Shown: positions 14,548 to 21,920, counted from the stretch's first letter. The stretch: DNA of 21,920 nucleotides from Microcaldota archaeon (GCA_021812105.1 JAKAOQ010000007.1:1-21920), one strand, 5' to 3'. Notes: a model not told the origin generated them from the sequence alone. Numbers and translations: made by a program.

Positions 14548-14611
14548 GCGCAAAGCCTTCGATAACACCCTTATACATAATAATTGTGGAAGTCCAGGTC
14601 GTACAACGATG

Positions 14612-15421
14612 CTACGGCCTTACAACCGTGCCTACTACGCTTCTTCCGAGCAAAACGTCGCGCAGCCTTCCGGGCACCATGCCGTTTATTATGTATCCCT
14701 CGGCTCCGCTGTTCTTCACCATCCTGTGCATGCTCAAAAGCTTGGTCTTCATGCCGCCCGTCACGTCTACCCTGTTCGAGTTGGTGCCAGTTCCAGCCAC
14801 TATCGCGTCTATGTTTGACGAATCTACGCGTTCTATAAGGGTCGCCGAAGGGTCGGTTATGGGGTTCTTGTCGAAAACCCCGTTAACATCGGTGGCGATT
14901 ATAAACTTGTCTACCTTGATCGAGCCGGAAATGGCCTCCATGACCTTTTCTGTAGATGCTATGCACACGCCCTTTTTCCTGTCTATGACAACATCACCGT
15001 AGACCACGGGTATGAAACCGCTCTCGAGCGCGCTCTTTATGTGATCGCTCATGCCGCCAACCACCTCGCCATTTTCCGCTACGAGGAACGAAGCCGGCGC
15101 GAACTGGAAGAGGCTCATTCCCATATCGAGGCCCTCGGCTATGAGTATCCTGTTCAGGTCCTGCGCCACGTGTTGCGTTATAGCCGCGCCTTTCCTGCTG
15201 TCCTTGTTCACCAGGCCTTCGTTGACCCTGTATTCTTTTGCCGGAACGTGCGCAAACGAACCAGATCCGTGGCCTATTATGATATCGAAATCACCGCTTG
15301 TCCTTGCTTCCTCTATCTCTCGGAGCACCCTCCGTATCTCGTTTTTGAGCGCAGAGCTGCGTCCAGTTACATCGGTTATTATGCTCCCTCCCAGTTTCAG
15401 CATATACAGTTTCTTTCCCAT
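14612..15421 (-). CDS. ipk: Isopentenyl phosphate kinase
   Basis: Phosphorylates isopentenyl phosphate to isopentenyl diphosphate, the building block of archaeal ether lipids. The 269-residue protein belongs to the amino-acid-kinase fold. KLGGSIIT (9-16) is the ATP-site glycine loop. GHGSGSFAHVPA (50-61) carries the conserved histidine (His58) that contacts the substrate phosphate. YGDVVIDRKKG, ATDVNGVFD and VTGGMKTK complete the nucleotide site. The start is ATG 15421, 19 bases after the stop of the decarboxylase gene, so both are one operon. That pairing fits the archaeal alternative mevalonate route. Confidence 0.95.
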   Translation of the reverse strand: MGKKLYMLKLGGSIITDVTGRSSALKNEIRRVLREIEEARTSGDFDIIIGHGSGSFAHVPAKEYRVNEGLVNKDSRKGAAITQHVAQDLNRILIAEGLDMGMSLFQFAPASFLVAENGEVVGGMSDHIKSALESGFIPVVYGDVVIDRKKGVCIASTEKVMEAISGSIKVDKFIIATDVNGVFDKNPITDPSATLIERVDSSNIDAIVAGTGTNSNRVDVTGGMKTKLLSMHRMVKNSGAEGYIINGMVPGRLRDVLLGRSVVGTVVRP

Positions 15422-15440
15422 TGTATCATCATACTCTCAA

Positions 15441-16499
15441 TCATATCTGCAAAGGTTTCAAAGAATCGTCTATAAGGCTATCCTTTCTACCTATAAGCTT
15501 CGGACTGTTGCCTATGCGCGAAGCAAGCACGCGCGCTCCCTCTCCGAGTGCGTCTCCCACCACGTCTTCAACTTCCCTCTCGTACTTTGGCGTGGTTATT
15601 ACGTGCGCGTTTGGCCCCGCATCAAAAGTGTATGCAGCTACGCTCTTGCCGTAGCGCGAGTTCATTTCGTGTACCGCGTCCACAACTCTCCAACTTTTCT
15701 CGTTCATGTACTTTATCGGAGGCCAGCTGTCTAGCATGGTCGCGTGCATGTTGTTGCTGTCAGCCATAGTTATCTCAGCCAGCCTTTCAAAGTCTTTCTC
15801 CTCTATAGCCCTTATTGCACTCTCGGCGTTCCTCTCGGCCAGCTCCAATCTGCTTCTGTACAGGGTGCTGGTCCTCGGGGTAATTAGGTGGCCCGCGCTG
15901 CTGGACACCTTCTTTCTTGAAGCGCTCACTATACCAATAACGTCTATAAGTTTCCAGTGGGATGGGGGAGCGATCTGTTCAGCGTAAGAATCTTCGCCTC
16001 CGGGCGAGGTTCCTCTCTTCCATCTCACGAAACCTCCGAAGATGCTGCGGCACGCGCTGCCGCTTATCCTGCGCGCCAATACCGAAAGGCTTGTGTCGTC
16101 AAGGTGCAGCGACAGGGCCTCGTTCAGCGCAAAAACCAGTGCAGCGCCCCCAGACGCGCTGGAGGCCAACCCGCTACCAGCTGGAAAGTTGTTCCTGGAC
16201 ACCACGAGCACGCCATCCTCGCTATTGCCCATGGACTTCATATCCCTTACTACTCCTAGGATTAGCCTCACCTTCTCATCACTGCGCGTGCTGTCCTGCA
16301 GCTTTCCGTCCACATATATGGCGTCCCTTTTAATTCTGGGATCAAGCGCTACGCTCGTAACTGTCTTTACCGTGTCCTGGTGCAGCGTCACGCTCACCGA
16401 TGAATTGTAGGGAAGGTTGAGGTCCGAATCGTCCCTCCTGCCCCAGTACTTGACAAGCGCTATATTGGGTGCGGCTGCTGCCGTGTAAATCCCGCTCAT
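15441..16499 (-). CDS. mvaD: Mevalonate (di)phosphate decarboxylase family enzyme
   Basis: A GHMP-family decarboxylase of 352 residues in the mevalonate pathway. It matches classical diphosphomevalonate decarboxylases closely: APNIALVKYWGRRD (Lys17), LNLPYNSSVSVTL (27-39), NNFPAGSGLASSASG (103-117), SGSACRSIFGGFVRW (146-160), ADSNNMHATMLDSWPPI and YTFDAGPNA with the catalytic Asp293. The family's usual PTAAG is PAGSG here, and WGKRD is WGRRD. The next gene is isopentenyl phosphate kinase, so the real substrate could be 5-phosphomevalonate, giving isopentenyl phosphate, rather than the diphosphate. The sequence looks like the diphosphate enzyme, the context argues for the monophosphate one; unresolved. 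Confidence 0.9.
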   Translation of the reverse strand: MSGIYTAAAAPNIALVKYWGRRDDSDLNLPYNSSVSVTLHQDTVKTVTSVALDPRIKRDAIYVDGKLQDSTRSDEKVRLILGVVRDMKSMGNSEDGVLVVSRNNFPAGSGLASSASGGAALVFALNEALSLHLDDTSLSVLARRISGSACRSIFGGFVRWKRGTSPGGEDSYAEQIAPPSHWKLIDVIGIVSASRKKVSSSAGHLITPRTSTLYRSRLELAERNAESAIRAIEEKDFERLAEITMADSNNMHATMLDSWPPIKYMNEKSWRVVDAVHEMNSRYGKSVAAYTFDAGPNAHVITTPKYEREVEDVVGDALGEGARVLASRIGNSPKLIGRKDSLIDDSLKPLQI

Positions 16500-16502
16500 G
16501 AA

Positions 16503-16530
16503 AACTCGCTATTATTAATGCGGGCGAGTT
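16503..16530 (-). promoter_or_regulatory. Inverted repeat over the mvaD-ipk start region
   Basis: AACTCGC (16503-16509) and GCGAGTT (16524-16530) form a perfect 7-bp inverted repeat with a 14-base spacer containing A/T-rich attattaat, immediately before the mvaD ATG at 16499. It could be an operator or a 5' hairpin masking the start. Confidence 0.35.
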
Positions 16531-16620
16531 CACTTAAAACTGAAGCTGTGGTTCGTTAGATGACGTTTGCTTCGTCGCTATAATACCCTCTACGCATCCG
16601 ATTCCTCCTTACGGCCCTAC

Positions 16621-16636
16621 CGAAAGGTTTAAATAT
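16621..16636 (+). promoter_or_regulatory. BRE and TATA box upstream of tfb
   Basis: The sequence cgaaaggtttaaatat is a near-ideal archaeal BRE (cgaaa) plus TATA box. A second TATA-like stretch (aatatttaaa) lies at 16671-16680. The first predicts a leader of about 85 bases, the second about 40, so two start sites are possible. Confidence 0.6.
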
Positions 16637-16741
16637 CTTTTTATCTACTACTATCTTACTTCTTTTACAAAATATTTAAAAAGCTTTCTGAGAGTTTCCG
16701 CTGTACGGTAACGCTCAATCTAAAGGTAAAAAGTGAATTGC

Positions 16742-17890
16742 ATGGCAAAAAAGATGCAAAAATCGCACAAAAAGCAGAAGGCGGTCCCGAAGCCGAAGGC
16801 CAAAAAGCCCGCGCAGCAGGCGCCGCATCAGAGGATAGAGGTATCTGGCAGGAAGATAAACATAAACGTTGACGAGCCTACTCATTCCGTATCCAACGTA
16901 AAGGATCAGTCTGGCGATACTGCGCAGTATCCATCAGGGAACGGCACCGCGCAGGTGGTGCAGCATCGCGAGGCGACGCAGTCGCAACAGCTGAGGTGCC
17001 CTAGCTGCGGCAGCACAGACATAATAGTTGACCACGAGAGGGGAGAGCGCGTTTGCAACAACTGCGGACTTATAATAGAGGAGAACATAGCTGACCTGGG
17101 GCCGGAATGGAGGGCTTTCGACGCTGAGCAGAAGGCCAGCAGGGCCAGGACTGGGGCGCCCATGAAGTACGCCAGGGCCAACAAGGGCCTTGTTACAGAA
17201 ATAGACCTTTACAACAAGGACATAAGGGGCGTCAGAATACCGTCAAAGAGGCAGGCGCAGCTCTACAGGATGAAGAAATGGCACAAGCGTTCGAGCATAG
17301 CCAATTCAAACGAGAGGAACTACCTGATAGCGTTCCCAGAGCTTATAAGAGTGGCTAGCTACCTGAATCTTCCTGACAACATAAGGGAGAACGCCGCGCT
17401 TCTTTACAGGAAATGCGTAAAGAGCAACCTGATAAGGGGCAGGCCGATAGAGACGGTTGTCCAGGCAGTAATATACGCCGCGTGCAGGAAAGCCGGCATG
17501 CCGAGGACCCTGGACGAGATCGCAACTATATCCGGGCTGCCAAAGAAGGAGATAGGCAGGGCTTACAGGGCGATATCACATGAGCTGGGCCTGAAGATAC
17601 CACTCACCGATCCCATAAGCTACGTCCCTAGATACGTCAACGCGCTCAAACTGAGCGGCGAGGCGCAGGAGAAATCCGTACAGCTTCTTAAGGATGCTAT
17701 GAGGAAGGGTCTCGTATCAGGCAGGAGCCCGACAGGAGTGAGCGCGGCAGCGGTTTACATAGCCGGTGCGCTCGCCGGGGAGCGCAGGACGCAGAAGGAA
17801 GTGGCAGAGGTGGCAGGAGTCACCGAAGTCACAATAAGGAACAGGTACAGGGAGCTCAAGGAACAGCTGAACATAGATGTGAACCTCTGA
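16742..17890 (+). CDS. tfb: Transcription initiation factor B (TFB)
   Basis: Binds the TATA-TBP complex and BRE and recruits RNA polymerase. The ATG at 16742 is preferred over GTG 16733 because GTGA lies 5 bases before it; the product is 382 residues. In order: a Lys/Gln-rich extension of about 85 residues; a zinc ribbon with Cys86, Cys89, Cys105 and Cys108 (CPSCGSTD and CNNCGLII); the B-finger/linker region, including LGPEWRAFDAEQKASRARTG; then two cyclin-like repeats (about 190-280 and 285-380). The last ends in an HTH (TQKEVAEVAGVTEVTIRNRY) that contacts the BRE. The N-terminal extension is unusual, as most archaeal TFBs reach the zinc ribbon much sooner. T-rich runs follow the gene. Confidence 0.97.
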   Translation: MAKKMQKSHKKQKAVPKPKAKKPAQQAPHQRIEVSGRKININVDEPTHSVSNVKDQSGDTAQYPSGNGTAQVVQHREATQSQQLRCPSCGSTDIIVDHERGERVCNNCGLIIEENIADLGPEWRAFDAEQKASRARTGAPMKYARANKGLVTEIDLYNKDIRGVRIPSKRQAQLYRMKKWHKRSSIANSNERNYLIAFPELIRVASYLNLPDNIRENAALLYRKCVKSNLIRGRPIETVVQAVIYAACRKAGMPRTLDEIATISGLPKKEIGRAYRAISHELGLKIPLTDPISYVPRYVNALKLSGEAQEKSVQLLKDAMRKGLVSGRSPTGVSAAAVYIAGALAGERRTQKEVAEVAGVTEVTIRNRYRELKEQLNIDVNL

Positions 17891-17898
17891 CCCCGGTT

Positions 17899-17938
17899 CC
17901 TTTTTTTCTTTTATTGTTGTTTCTTTTTTACTTTTTTT
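17899..17938 (+). terminator. Oligo-T terminator after tfb
   Basis: Repeated T runs on the plus strand (cctttttttctttt, tttcttttttac, cttttttt) begin 9 bases after the stop, a typical multi-run archaeal terminator. Confidence 0.75.
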
Positions 17939-18045
17939 AACCAGTTGTGTCGCTGCTTTTTTGCAGTGCTGGACGTTTTCTGTTTGGTTAGACAGTTGGC
18001 GTAATTGTAAAACTTGTAGAAAAAGTATAAATTGTAGTAAGCCCC

Positions 18046-18055
18046 ATTTAAAAAT
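18046..18055 (+). promoter_or_regulatory. TATA-like box before the TRAM gene
   Basis: The sequence atttaaaaat is about 30 bases before the TTG at 18082, with GGAGTGA just before that TTG. A second possible box (agtataaatt) lies about 20 bases earlier. Confidence 0.4.
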
Positions 18056-18081
18056 TGATTCTGACCATCGGGGAGTGAAGT

Positions 18082-18492
18082 TTGGGCGATTGGGTATTGG
18101 ACCGCGTGGTCATGACTCTGACAAAGATAAAGCAAGAAGGGCCTTGGGTAGGTCTGAATGGTGGGTACATGGAAGTGGAAACGAGAATGGAAAACGGTAT
18201 TGTAGGGCAGGTAGGTGAGGAGAAGGTGGAAGCTGTTGACGACCAGCTGATGAATCATAGGTTCGGTGTTGAGGAAGGCGAAGTGTACCACGTGGCCGTC
18301 AGGGCAAAGGACGCCAGGGGCGCCGGGATAGGCAAGGTCGGTAATTTCGTGATATTTATAAGGAACGCAAAGACAAGGATAGGCAACATATACAAGGTGA
18401 AGGTCACAAAGGTGTACAGGACATTCGCATACGCCGAGCTAGCCGAGGGAGGCAAGCAGTTCATAGGCAACGGCAGCCTGTTGGAGCTGTAG
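18082..18492 (+). CDS. TRAM-domain RNA-binding protein
   Basis: The last 75 residues are a TRAM domain, a small OB-like beta barrel that binds tRNA or other RNA: VEEGEVYHVAVRAKDARGAGIGKVGNFVIFI then GNIYKVKVTKVYRTFAYAELAE. Stand-alone TRAM proteins in archaea act as RNA chaperones, so that role is inferred. The start is uncertain. TTG 18082 has GGAGTGA before it and a TATA box at proper distance, giving 136 residues. GTG 18226, preceded by AGGTGAGG, gives 88 residues, closer to the usual size of single-domain TRAM proteins. Codons in the extra N-terminal part (GGT, CGC, CAA) differ from the AGG/ATA/GGC style of the rest, which favours the shorter form. Confidence 0.85.
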   Translation: MGDWVLDRVVMTLTKIKQEGPWVGLNGGYMEVETRMENGIVGQVGEEKVEAVDDQLMNHRFGVEEGEVYHVAVRAKDARGAGIGKVGNFVIFIRNAKTRIGNIYKVKVTKVYRTFAYAELAEGGKQFIGNGSLLEL

Positions 18493-18597
18493 CGCCCTGA
18501 CCAATATGATAAAGCTTTTAAGTTTTACCCAATCAATATACAACCAATTGTGGGGCTTTATTTTAGCGTTTGTTTCGTTTGTCTCTGGCCCTCGCGA

Positions 18598-18607
18598 CTA
18601 TATTTAG
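18598..18607 (+). promoter_or_regulatory. TATA box of psmB
   Basis: The sequence ctatatttag predicts a transcript start near 18630 and a leader of about 70 bases carrying AGGTGTGA before the ATG. An earlier A/T element (cttttaagtt, near 18515) is an alternative. Confidence 0.4.
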
Positions 18608-18698
18608 TAATTTCTTTTGCGACGTTTGGGTGGTGGGCGATAGCCATTCTAAGGCTTTTTCCGAGACTCGTGCTGCAAGTTTATGCTAAGGTGTGAAA

Positions 18699-19343
18699 AT
18701 GGATCAGCAAATGTACGAAAAAATAATGAAGGGTACAACCACGATAGGCGTGGTATGTGCCGACGGAGTAGTGATGGGCTGCGATTCCAGGGTTACGATG
18801 GACTCGTTCATAGCGAGCACGGTAGGCAAGAAGGTGTACAGAATAGATGACAACCTGGCCATGACCATAGCAGGCGGGGTGGGAGACGCCGAGGAGCTTA
18901 TAAGGATACTCAAGGCGCAGAACGAGATGTACAAGATGAACGAGGGAAGACCTCTCTCTCCAAAGTCTGCGGCATCTCTCCTGTCAATAATACTTCAGGA
19001 AAACAAGATGATGCCTTTCATGGTACAGCTCATAGTGGGAGGCATAGGCGACCAGGGGCCGCAGCTTCACGCTCTGGACGCGTTCGGCGGAGTTACAGAA
19101 GAGCCGCAGTTTACGGCTTCGGGCAGCGGATCTATCACGGCTCTGGGCTACCTCGAGGACACGTTCAAGAAAGGTGCGATGACAAAGGACGTCATAAAGG
19201 ACGTAGCAAAGGCCATATCAATAGCGATGAGGCGCGATACATACACCGGCAACAACATAGTAGTAGCGACCATCACGAAGGAAGGCTACAAGGAGTACAC
19301 GGGCAAGGACCTGGAAAAGTTCCTCACCCCTGTCAAGAATTGA
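18699..19343 (+). CDS. psmB: Proteasome beta subunit, catalytic
   Basis: Proteolytic subunit of the archaeal 20S proteasome. The ATG at 18699 follows AGGTGTGA; a GTG two codons earlier lies inside that ribosome site and is rejected. The precursor has a 12-residue propeptide ending in Gly, then TTTIG. Autocleavage exposes Thr1 as the nucleophile. Counting from it, Asp17 (GCDSR) and Lys33 (VGKKV) are present, with SGSGS and MRRDTYTGN completing the active site, so it is a working subunit. The mature length of about 202 residues is normal. The alpha subunit and the PAN ATPase are not in this window. A T-rich terminator separates it from the next gene. Confidence 0.97.
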   Translation: MDQQMYEKIMKGTTTIGVVCADGVVMGCDSRVTMDSFIASTVGKKVYRIDDNLAMTIAGGVGDAEELIRILKAQNEMYKMNEGRPLSPKSAASLLSIILQENKMMPFMVQLIVGGIGDQGPQLHALDAFGGVTEEPQFTASGSGSITALGYLEDTFKKGAMTKDVIKDVAKAISIAMRRDTYTGNNIVVATITKEGYKEYTGKDLEKFLTPVKN

Positions 19344-19352
19344 GCCGTTGAA

Positions 19353-19378
19353 TTTTGTTTTTTTATTTCACAATTTTT
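19353..19378 (+). terminator. T-rich terminator after psmB
   Basis: The sequence ttttgtttttttatttc starts 10 bases after the stop, followed by a further T run that also forms part of the next gene's A/T-rich promoter (caatttttaag). Confidence 0.6.
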
Positions 19379-19453
19379 AAGAAGTACAACCTCCAACACA
19401 ATTCGTGCCACAGAAGGGCGCACAAAACAACTAGATTCTATTCGAGTGGTTCG

Positions 19454-21439
19454 GTGAAAGAAAAGGAAGAAGAAAGCAATCCGAGACAGGCAGAAATCTT
19501 CGAGAAGATCAAAGAGATGCTTCCCAGCGAAGCTGGATTCGTCAAGGCGGAGTTCGAAGGCCCAGACATAGTCATAGTGCTGAAGAACGTAAGGGAGATC
19601 TTCGCCAACGAGGCGCTTGTCAAGAACATAGCCGCATCTGTAAAGAAGAAACTGATAATAAGGAGCGACCCCTCATCGCTCATGCCGCCAGAGAAGGCCC
19701 TGGAGATAATAAAGGGGATAGTTCCGAAAGAGGCTACGGTCAAGGAACCTATAAAATTCGTCCCTGAATTCGGCGACGTATACATAGAAGCCCTAAAGCC
19801 CGGTCTGGTTATAGGCAAGGGCGGCCAGCTGCTGAAGGGTATAATGAGCGAGACCGGTTGGTCCCCTCACGTCCTGAGGACGCCTACGATGAACAGCGAT
19901 ACGCTGACCGGGGTAAGGCAACTGATGTTCAACGAGATGGAGTTCAGGAAGAAGTTCCTAGCGCAAGTAGGCAAGGACATAAACAGGCCTATCATCAATA
20001 CGGAGTGGCTGAAAGCTACCGCGATGGGGGGCTACAGGGAGGTCGGAAGGAGCAGCCTGCTTCTTGAAACTCCAAACTCCAAGGTAATAATAGACTGTGG
20101 GATAAGCCCCGAGCCTGGAATAAAGGGCGTCGAGGCCAACTCGAGCAGCAACAACGGAAACGGGAATGGAAACGGCAGCCAGGTGAACAAGGCGTTCCCG
20201 TACATCGACAGCGCCATAAGGTCGATAGAGGAAATAAGCGCTATAGTAATTACGCACGCGCACATGGACCATATAGGATTCGTGCCATACCTGTTCAAGT
20301 ACGGGTACAACGGTCCGGTCTACTGCACTCCGCCCACGAGGGACCTTGCCGCGCTGCTCCTTACCGATTACGTTAAGCTGGTTCAGAGGAGCGGCGGCAC
20401 GCCTCTGTACGACGAGAAAGACATAAGGAAGATGCTCACGCACACGATAACCAGGGACTACGGGGAGGTAACGAACATAACCGACGAGATAAAGCTGACG
20501 TACCACAACGCTGGCCACATACTCGGCAGCGCAACCGTGCACATGCACGTAGGCAACGGCCTGTACAACATAGTGCACACCGGAGACATGAAGTACGGCT
20601 ACACCAGGCTTTTCGACAGCGCCAGCACGAAGTATCCAAGAGTCGACGCGCTTTTCATAGAGAGCACTTACGGCGGCCAGCACGACATAACTCCGAACAG
20701 GTACGATTCCGAAACCGCGCTCATGGACGTTATAAAGAGGACAATTGATGGCGGAGGCAAGGCACTGATCCCTGTATTCTCGGTCGGAAGGGCTCAGGAG
20801 ATACAGCTCGTTCTTGAGAACTACATGATGAGCGACAGCAAGTACAAGATGGACGTTCCTGTCTTCCTGGACGGCATGGTGCTCGAGGCAAGCGCGATAC
20901 ATACGGCTTATCCGGAGTACCTTAAGGAAAGCCTAAGGAACAGGATACTGAGCAACAGGTCTCCCTTCGAGAGCGAGATATTTGAGATAATAAAAGGCGA
21001 GCGCGAGTCCATATCTGAAAAGGGCCCAGCGATAATAATAGCCAGCGGGGGAATGATGAACGGCGGCACGAGCCTTGACTATTTCAGGATGCTCGCAGAG
21101 GATCCGAAGAACTCGCTCACGTTTGTAGGATACAACAGCCAAAGCTCTCTGGGGAGAAGGATACAGAACGGGCTCAAGGAAGTGCCGCTCCCGGACGAGG
21201 ATGGCAGGCTGATGCCGATACAGGTCAACATGTCGATAAACACCGTTGACGGGTTCTCCGGTCACAGTGACAGGCGGCAGCTGATGCAGTTCGTGGAGAA
21301 TATGAGGCCCAGGCCCAAGACAATATTCACGATGCACGGAGAGGAATCGAAGTGCGAGGACCTCGCGAGAGCCCTCGGCAAAGAAATGCACGCAAAGGCG
21401 TCGGCACCGATGAATCTCGATTCAATAAGGCTGAAGTGA
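19454..21439 (+). CDS. fttA: aCPSF1/FttA: KH and beta-CASP ribonuclease, transcription terminator
   Basis: Archaeal homologue of the CPSF73 endonuclease, which cuts nascent RNA and ends transcription. Two N-terminal KH-type domains come first, with the GxxG loop GLVIGKGGQ near 19800-19826. The metallo-beta-lactamase core has HAHMDH (20255-20272), NAGHILGSA and GDMKYG. The beta-CASP part has FIESTYGG, SGGMMNGG, DGFSGHSDRRQL and MHGEESK. All metal ligands look intact. About 661 residues is slightly long for the family because of an Asn/Gly-rich insert. The frame is open to 19355, but that extra part does not look like the family; I place the start at GTG 19454 (VKEKEEES). The start is uncertain by some codons. 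The enzyme acts as a homodimer by family. Confidence 0.94.
   Translation: MKEKEEESNPRQAEIFEKIKEMLPSEAGFVKAEFEGPDIVIVLKNVREIFANEALVKNIAASVKKKLIIRSDPSSLMPPEKALEIIKGIVPKEATVKEPIKFVPEFGDVYIEALKPGLVIGKGGQLLKGIMSETGWSPHVLRTPTMNSDTLTGVRQLMFNEMEFRKKFLAQVGKDINRPIINTEWLKATAMGGYREVGRSSLLLETPNSKVIIDCGISPEPGIKGVEANSSSNNGNGNGNGSQVNKAFPYIDSAIRSIEEISAIVITHAHMDHIGFVPYLFKYGYNGPVYCTPPTRDLAALLLTDYVKLVQRSGGTPLYDEKDIRKMLTHTITRDYGEVTNITDEIKLTYHNAGHILGSATVHMHVGNGLYNIVHTGDMKYGYTRLFDSASTKYPRVDALFIESTYGGQHDITPNRYDSETALMDVIKRTIDGGGKALIPVFSVGRAQEIQLVLENYMMSDSKYKMDVPVFLDGMVLEASAIHTAYPEYLKESLRNRILSNRSPFESEIFEIIKGERESISEKGPAIIIASGGMMNGGTSLDYFRMLAEDPKNSLTFVGYNSQSSLGRRIQNGLKEVPLPDEDGRLMPIQVNMSINTVDGFSGHSDRRQLMQFVENMRPRPKTIFTMHGEESKCEDLARALGKEMHAKASAPMNLDSIRLK
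20148..20177 (+). repeat. Short Asn/Gly-coding simple repeat inside fttA
   Basis: Repeated aacgg/aatgg units code for NNGNGNGNGS, lying between the DCG strand and AFPY of the beta-lactamase domain where other family members have a short loop. Confidence 0.6.
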
Positions 21440-21502
21440 GCTGAAAGTAATAAAAGGTTTTGAGTACAATCCTACGCTGGGCTGAAAGGTTAGAGTGGTG
21501 GA

Positions 21503-21920
21503 ATGGATCAGCAGATGCAAGTGGGTGATAATAGTGCGGTCGGGAACAACACCACCGACATCAACAACCAGTCCGCAGCCCCTACGCCAAAAATTAGCAA
21601 GTATAGACAGCCTAGGCGGATTCTATTAATGATGGCAACCATATTTGTGGTCGTAATAATCTCTTACCTCTCTTATTCACCATTCAACCCTACCGTAAAT
21701 GTCTTTTACCCTTCTGGCCTCTACAAGAACATATCTAGGGCGTCCAGCAGTCTTAACGCAGTGAAAGACAGCGTTATGGTGTATAGCGGCACTGCGATAT
21801 TAAGTTCGGCTACCATGACATATAGGGATCCATTCACGGTATCATTTAGCAACTACGGTGGCAATTCCATGTTAAACGTGAACGTGACCGGCCCTGAATC
21901 CGGTATCGTGGCCGCGATTT
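21503..21920 (+). CDS. Single-pass membrane protein, 3' end outside the window
   Basis: An open frame from an ATG (after gtggtgg) runs off the window end, giving 139 residues so far. The first 40 residues are polar and Asn/Gln-rich (MDQQMQVGDNSAVGNNTTD), then basic KYRQPRR. A transmembrane helix follows (about 43-62, LLMMATIFVVVIISYLSYS), then Ser/Thr/Asn-rich beta-type sequence including YSGTAILSSATMTYRD and FTVSFSNYGGNSML. With the basic residues inside, the large C-terminal part would be extracellular, like an S-layer- or adhesin-type surface protein. Codon use (TCT, TTA, CCT, GGT) differs from the upstream housekeeping genes, which may reflect faster evolution or transfer. I do not recognise the family. 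Confidence 0.75.
   Translation, partial: MDQQMQVGDNSAVGNNTTDINNQSAAPTPKISKYRQPRRILLMMATIFVVVIISYLSYSPFNPTVNVFYPSGLYKNISRASSSLNAVKDSVMVYSGTAILSSATMTYRDPFTVSFSNYGGNSMLNVNVTGPESGIVAAI

Noticed and set aside
18060..18225. RNase P or SRP RNA
   Set aside because: I looked for the conserved RNase P core (such as GAGGAAAGTC) and the SRP helix-8 motif and saw neither.
17911..18291. 126-codon minus-strand frame over the TRAM leader
   Set aside because: Composition is Phe/Tyr/His/Lys-biased from A/T-rich DNA, it overlaps the tfb terminator and has no ribosome site.
19958..20902. 314-codon open frame antisense to fttA
   Set aside because: It lies opposite a catalytic core with intact motifs and has no own promoter or recognisable domain.
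1..21920. CRISPR array, insertion sequence or integrated element
   Set aside because: No regularly spaced direct repeats, transposase, integrase or tRNA-end duplication was found by reading; the two tRNA-Glu genes are complete isoacceptors, not att fragments.

Overview
The window is a gene-dense stretch of an archaeal chromosome. Archaeal marker genes include a TFB (TFIIB-like) transcription factor, a membrane LonB protease, a DNA topoisomerase VI A subunit, a proteasome beta subunit, an aCPSF1/FttA-type ribonuclease, isopentenyl phosphate kinase and a TRAM protein. Promoters are archaeal: BRE/TATA elements about 22-30 bases before starts, many very short leaders, GGTGA-type ribosome sites, and T-rich runs after genes. 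Composition is intermediate, with heavy use of AGG (Arg) and ATA (Ile). The compact, overlapping layout and the TFB variant would fit a small-genome lineage such as the ARMAN/Micrarchaeota group, but that is inference and cannot be proven from this window.

Layout. 1-1200: two unrecognised small proteins. 1200-4300 (minus): Top6A and LonB. 4380-8690 (minus): a tight operon of five genes. It encodes a 214-aa cytosolic protein, a 248-aa membrane-anchored protein, a 62-aa two-helix pilin-like protein, a 91-aa three-helix protein and a 749-aa VirB4/HerA-superfamily ATPase. Behind it lies a membrane-anchor reading frame broken by an amber codon. This operon looks like a minimal type IV secretion or Ced-like DNA-transfer machine and is the most interesting part of the window. 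8811-12900: a PH/zinc-ribbon protein, two tRNA-Glu genes in opposite orientation, a CBS-pair protein, a membrane protein with a possible phospholipase-D-like tail, a GNAT acetyltransferase, a free-standing archaeal ThrRS-type editing domain and a small unknown.

12912-16500: thymidylate kinase and dCTP deaminase diverge from one promoter, joining two steps of dTTP supply. A PRC-barrel protein follows. Then come isopentenyl phosphate kinase and a mevalonate-diphosphate-decarboxylase-family enzyme in one operon, for isoprenoid lipid synthesis. 16742-21440 (plus): TFB with an unusual N-terminal extension, a TRAM RNA-binding protein, proteasome beta and the aCPSF1 transcription-termination nuclease. 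The window ends inside a single-pass membrane protein gene.

No CRISPR array, insertion sequence, rRNA or integrase was seen. No gene-free stretch clearly exceeds 300 bases; the longest is 17891-18081, or up to 18225 if the TRAM gene uses its internal start. Bases 1-202 hold no gene I can support.
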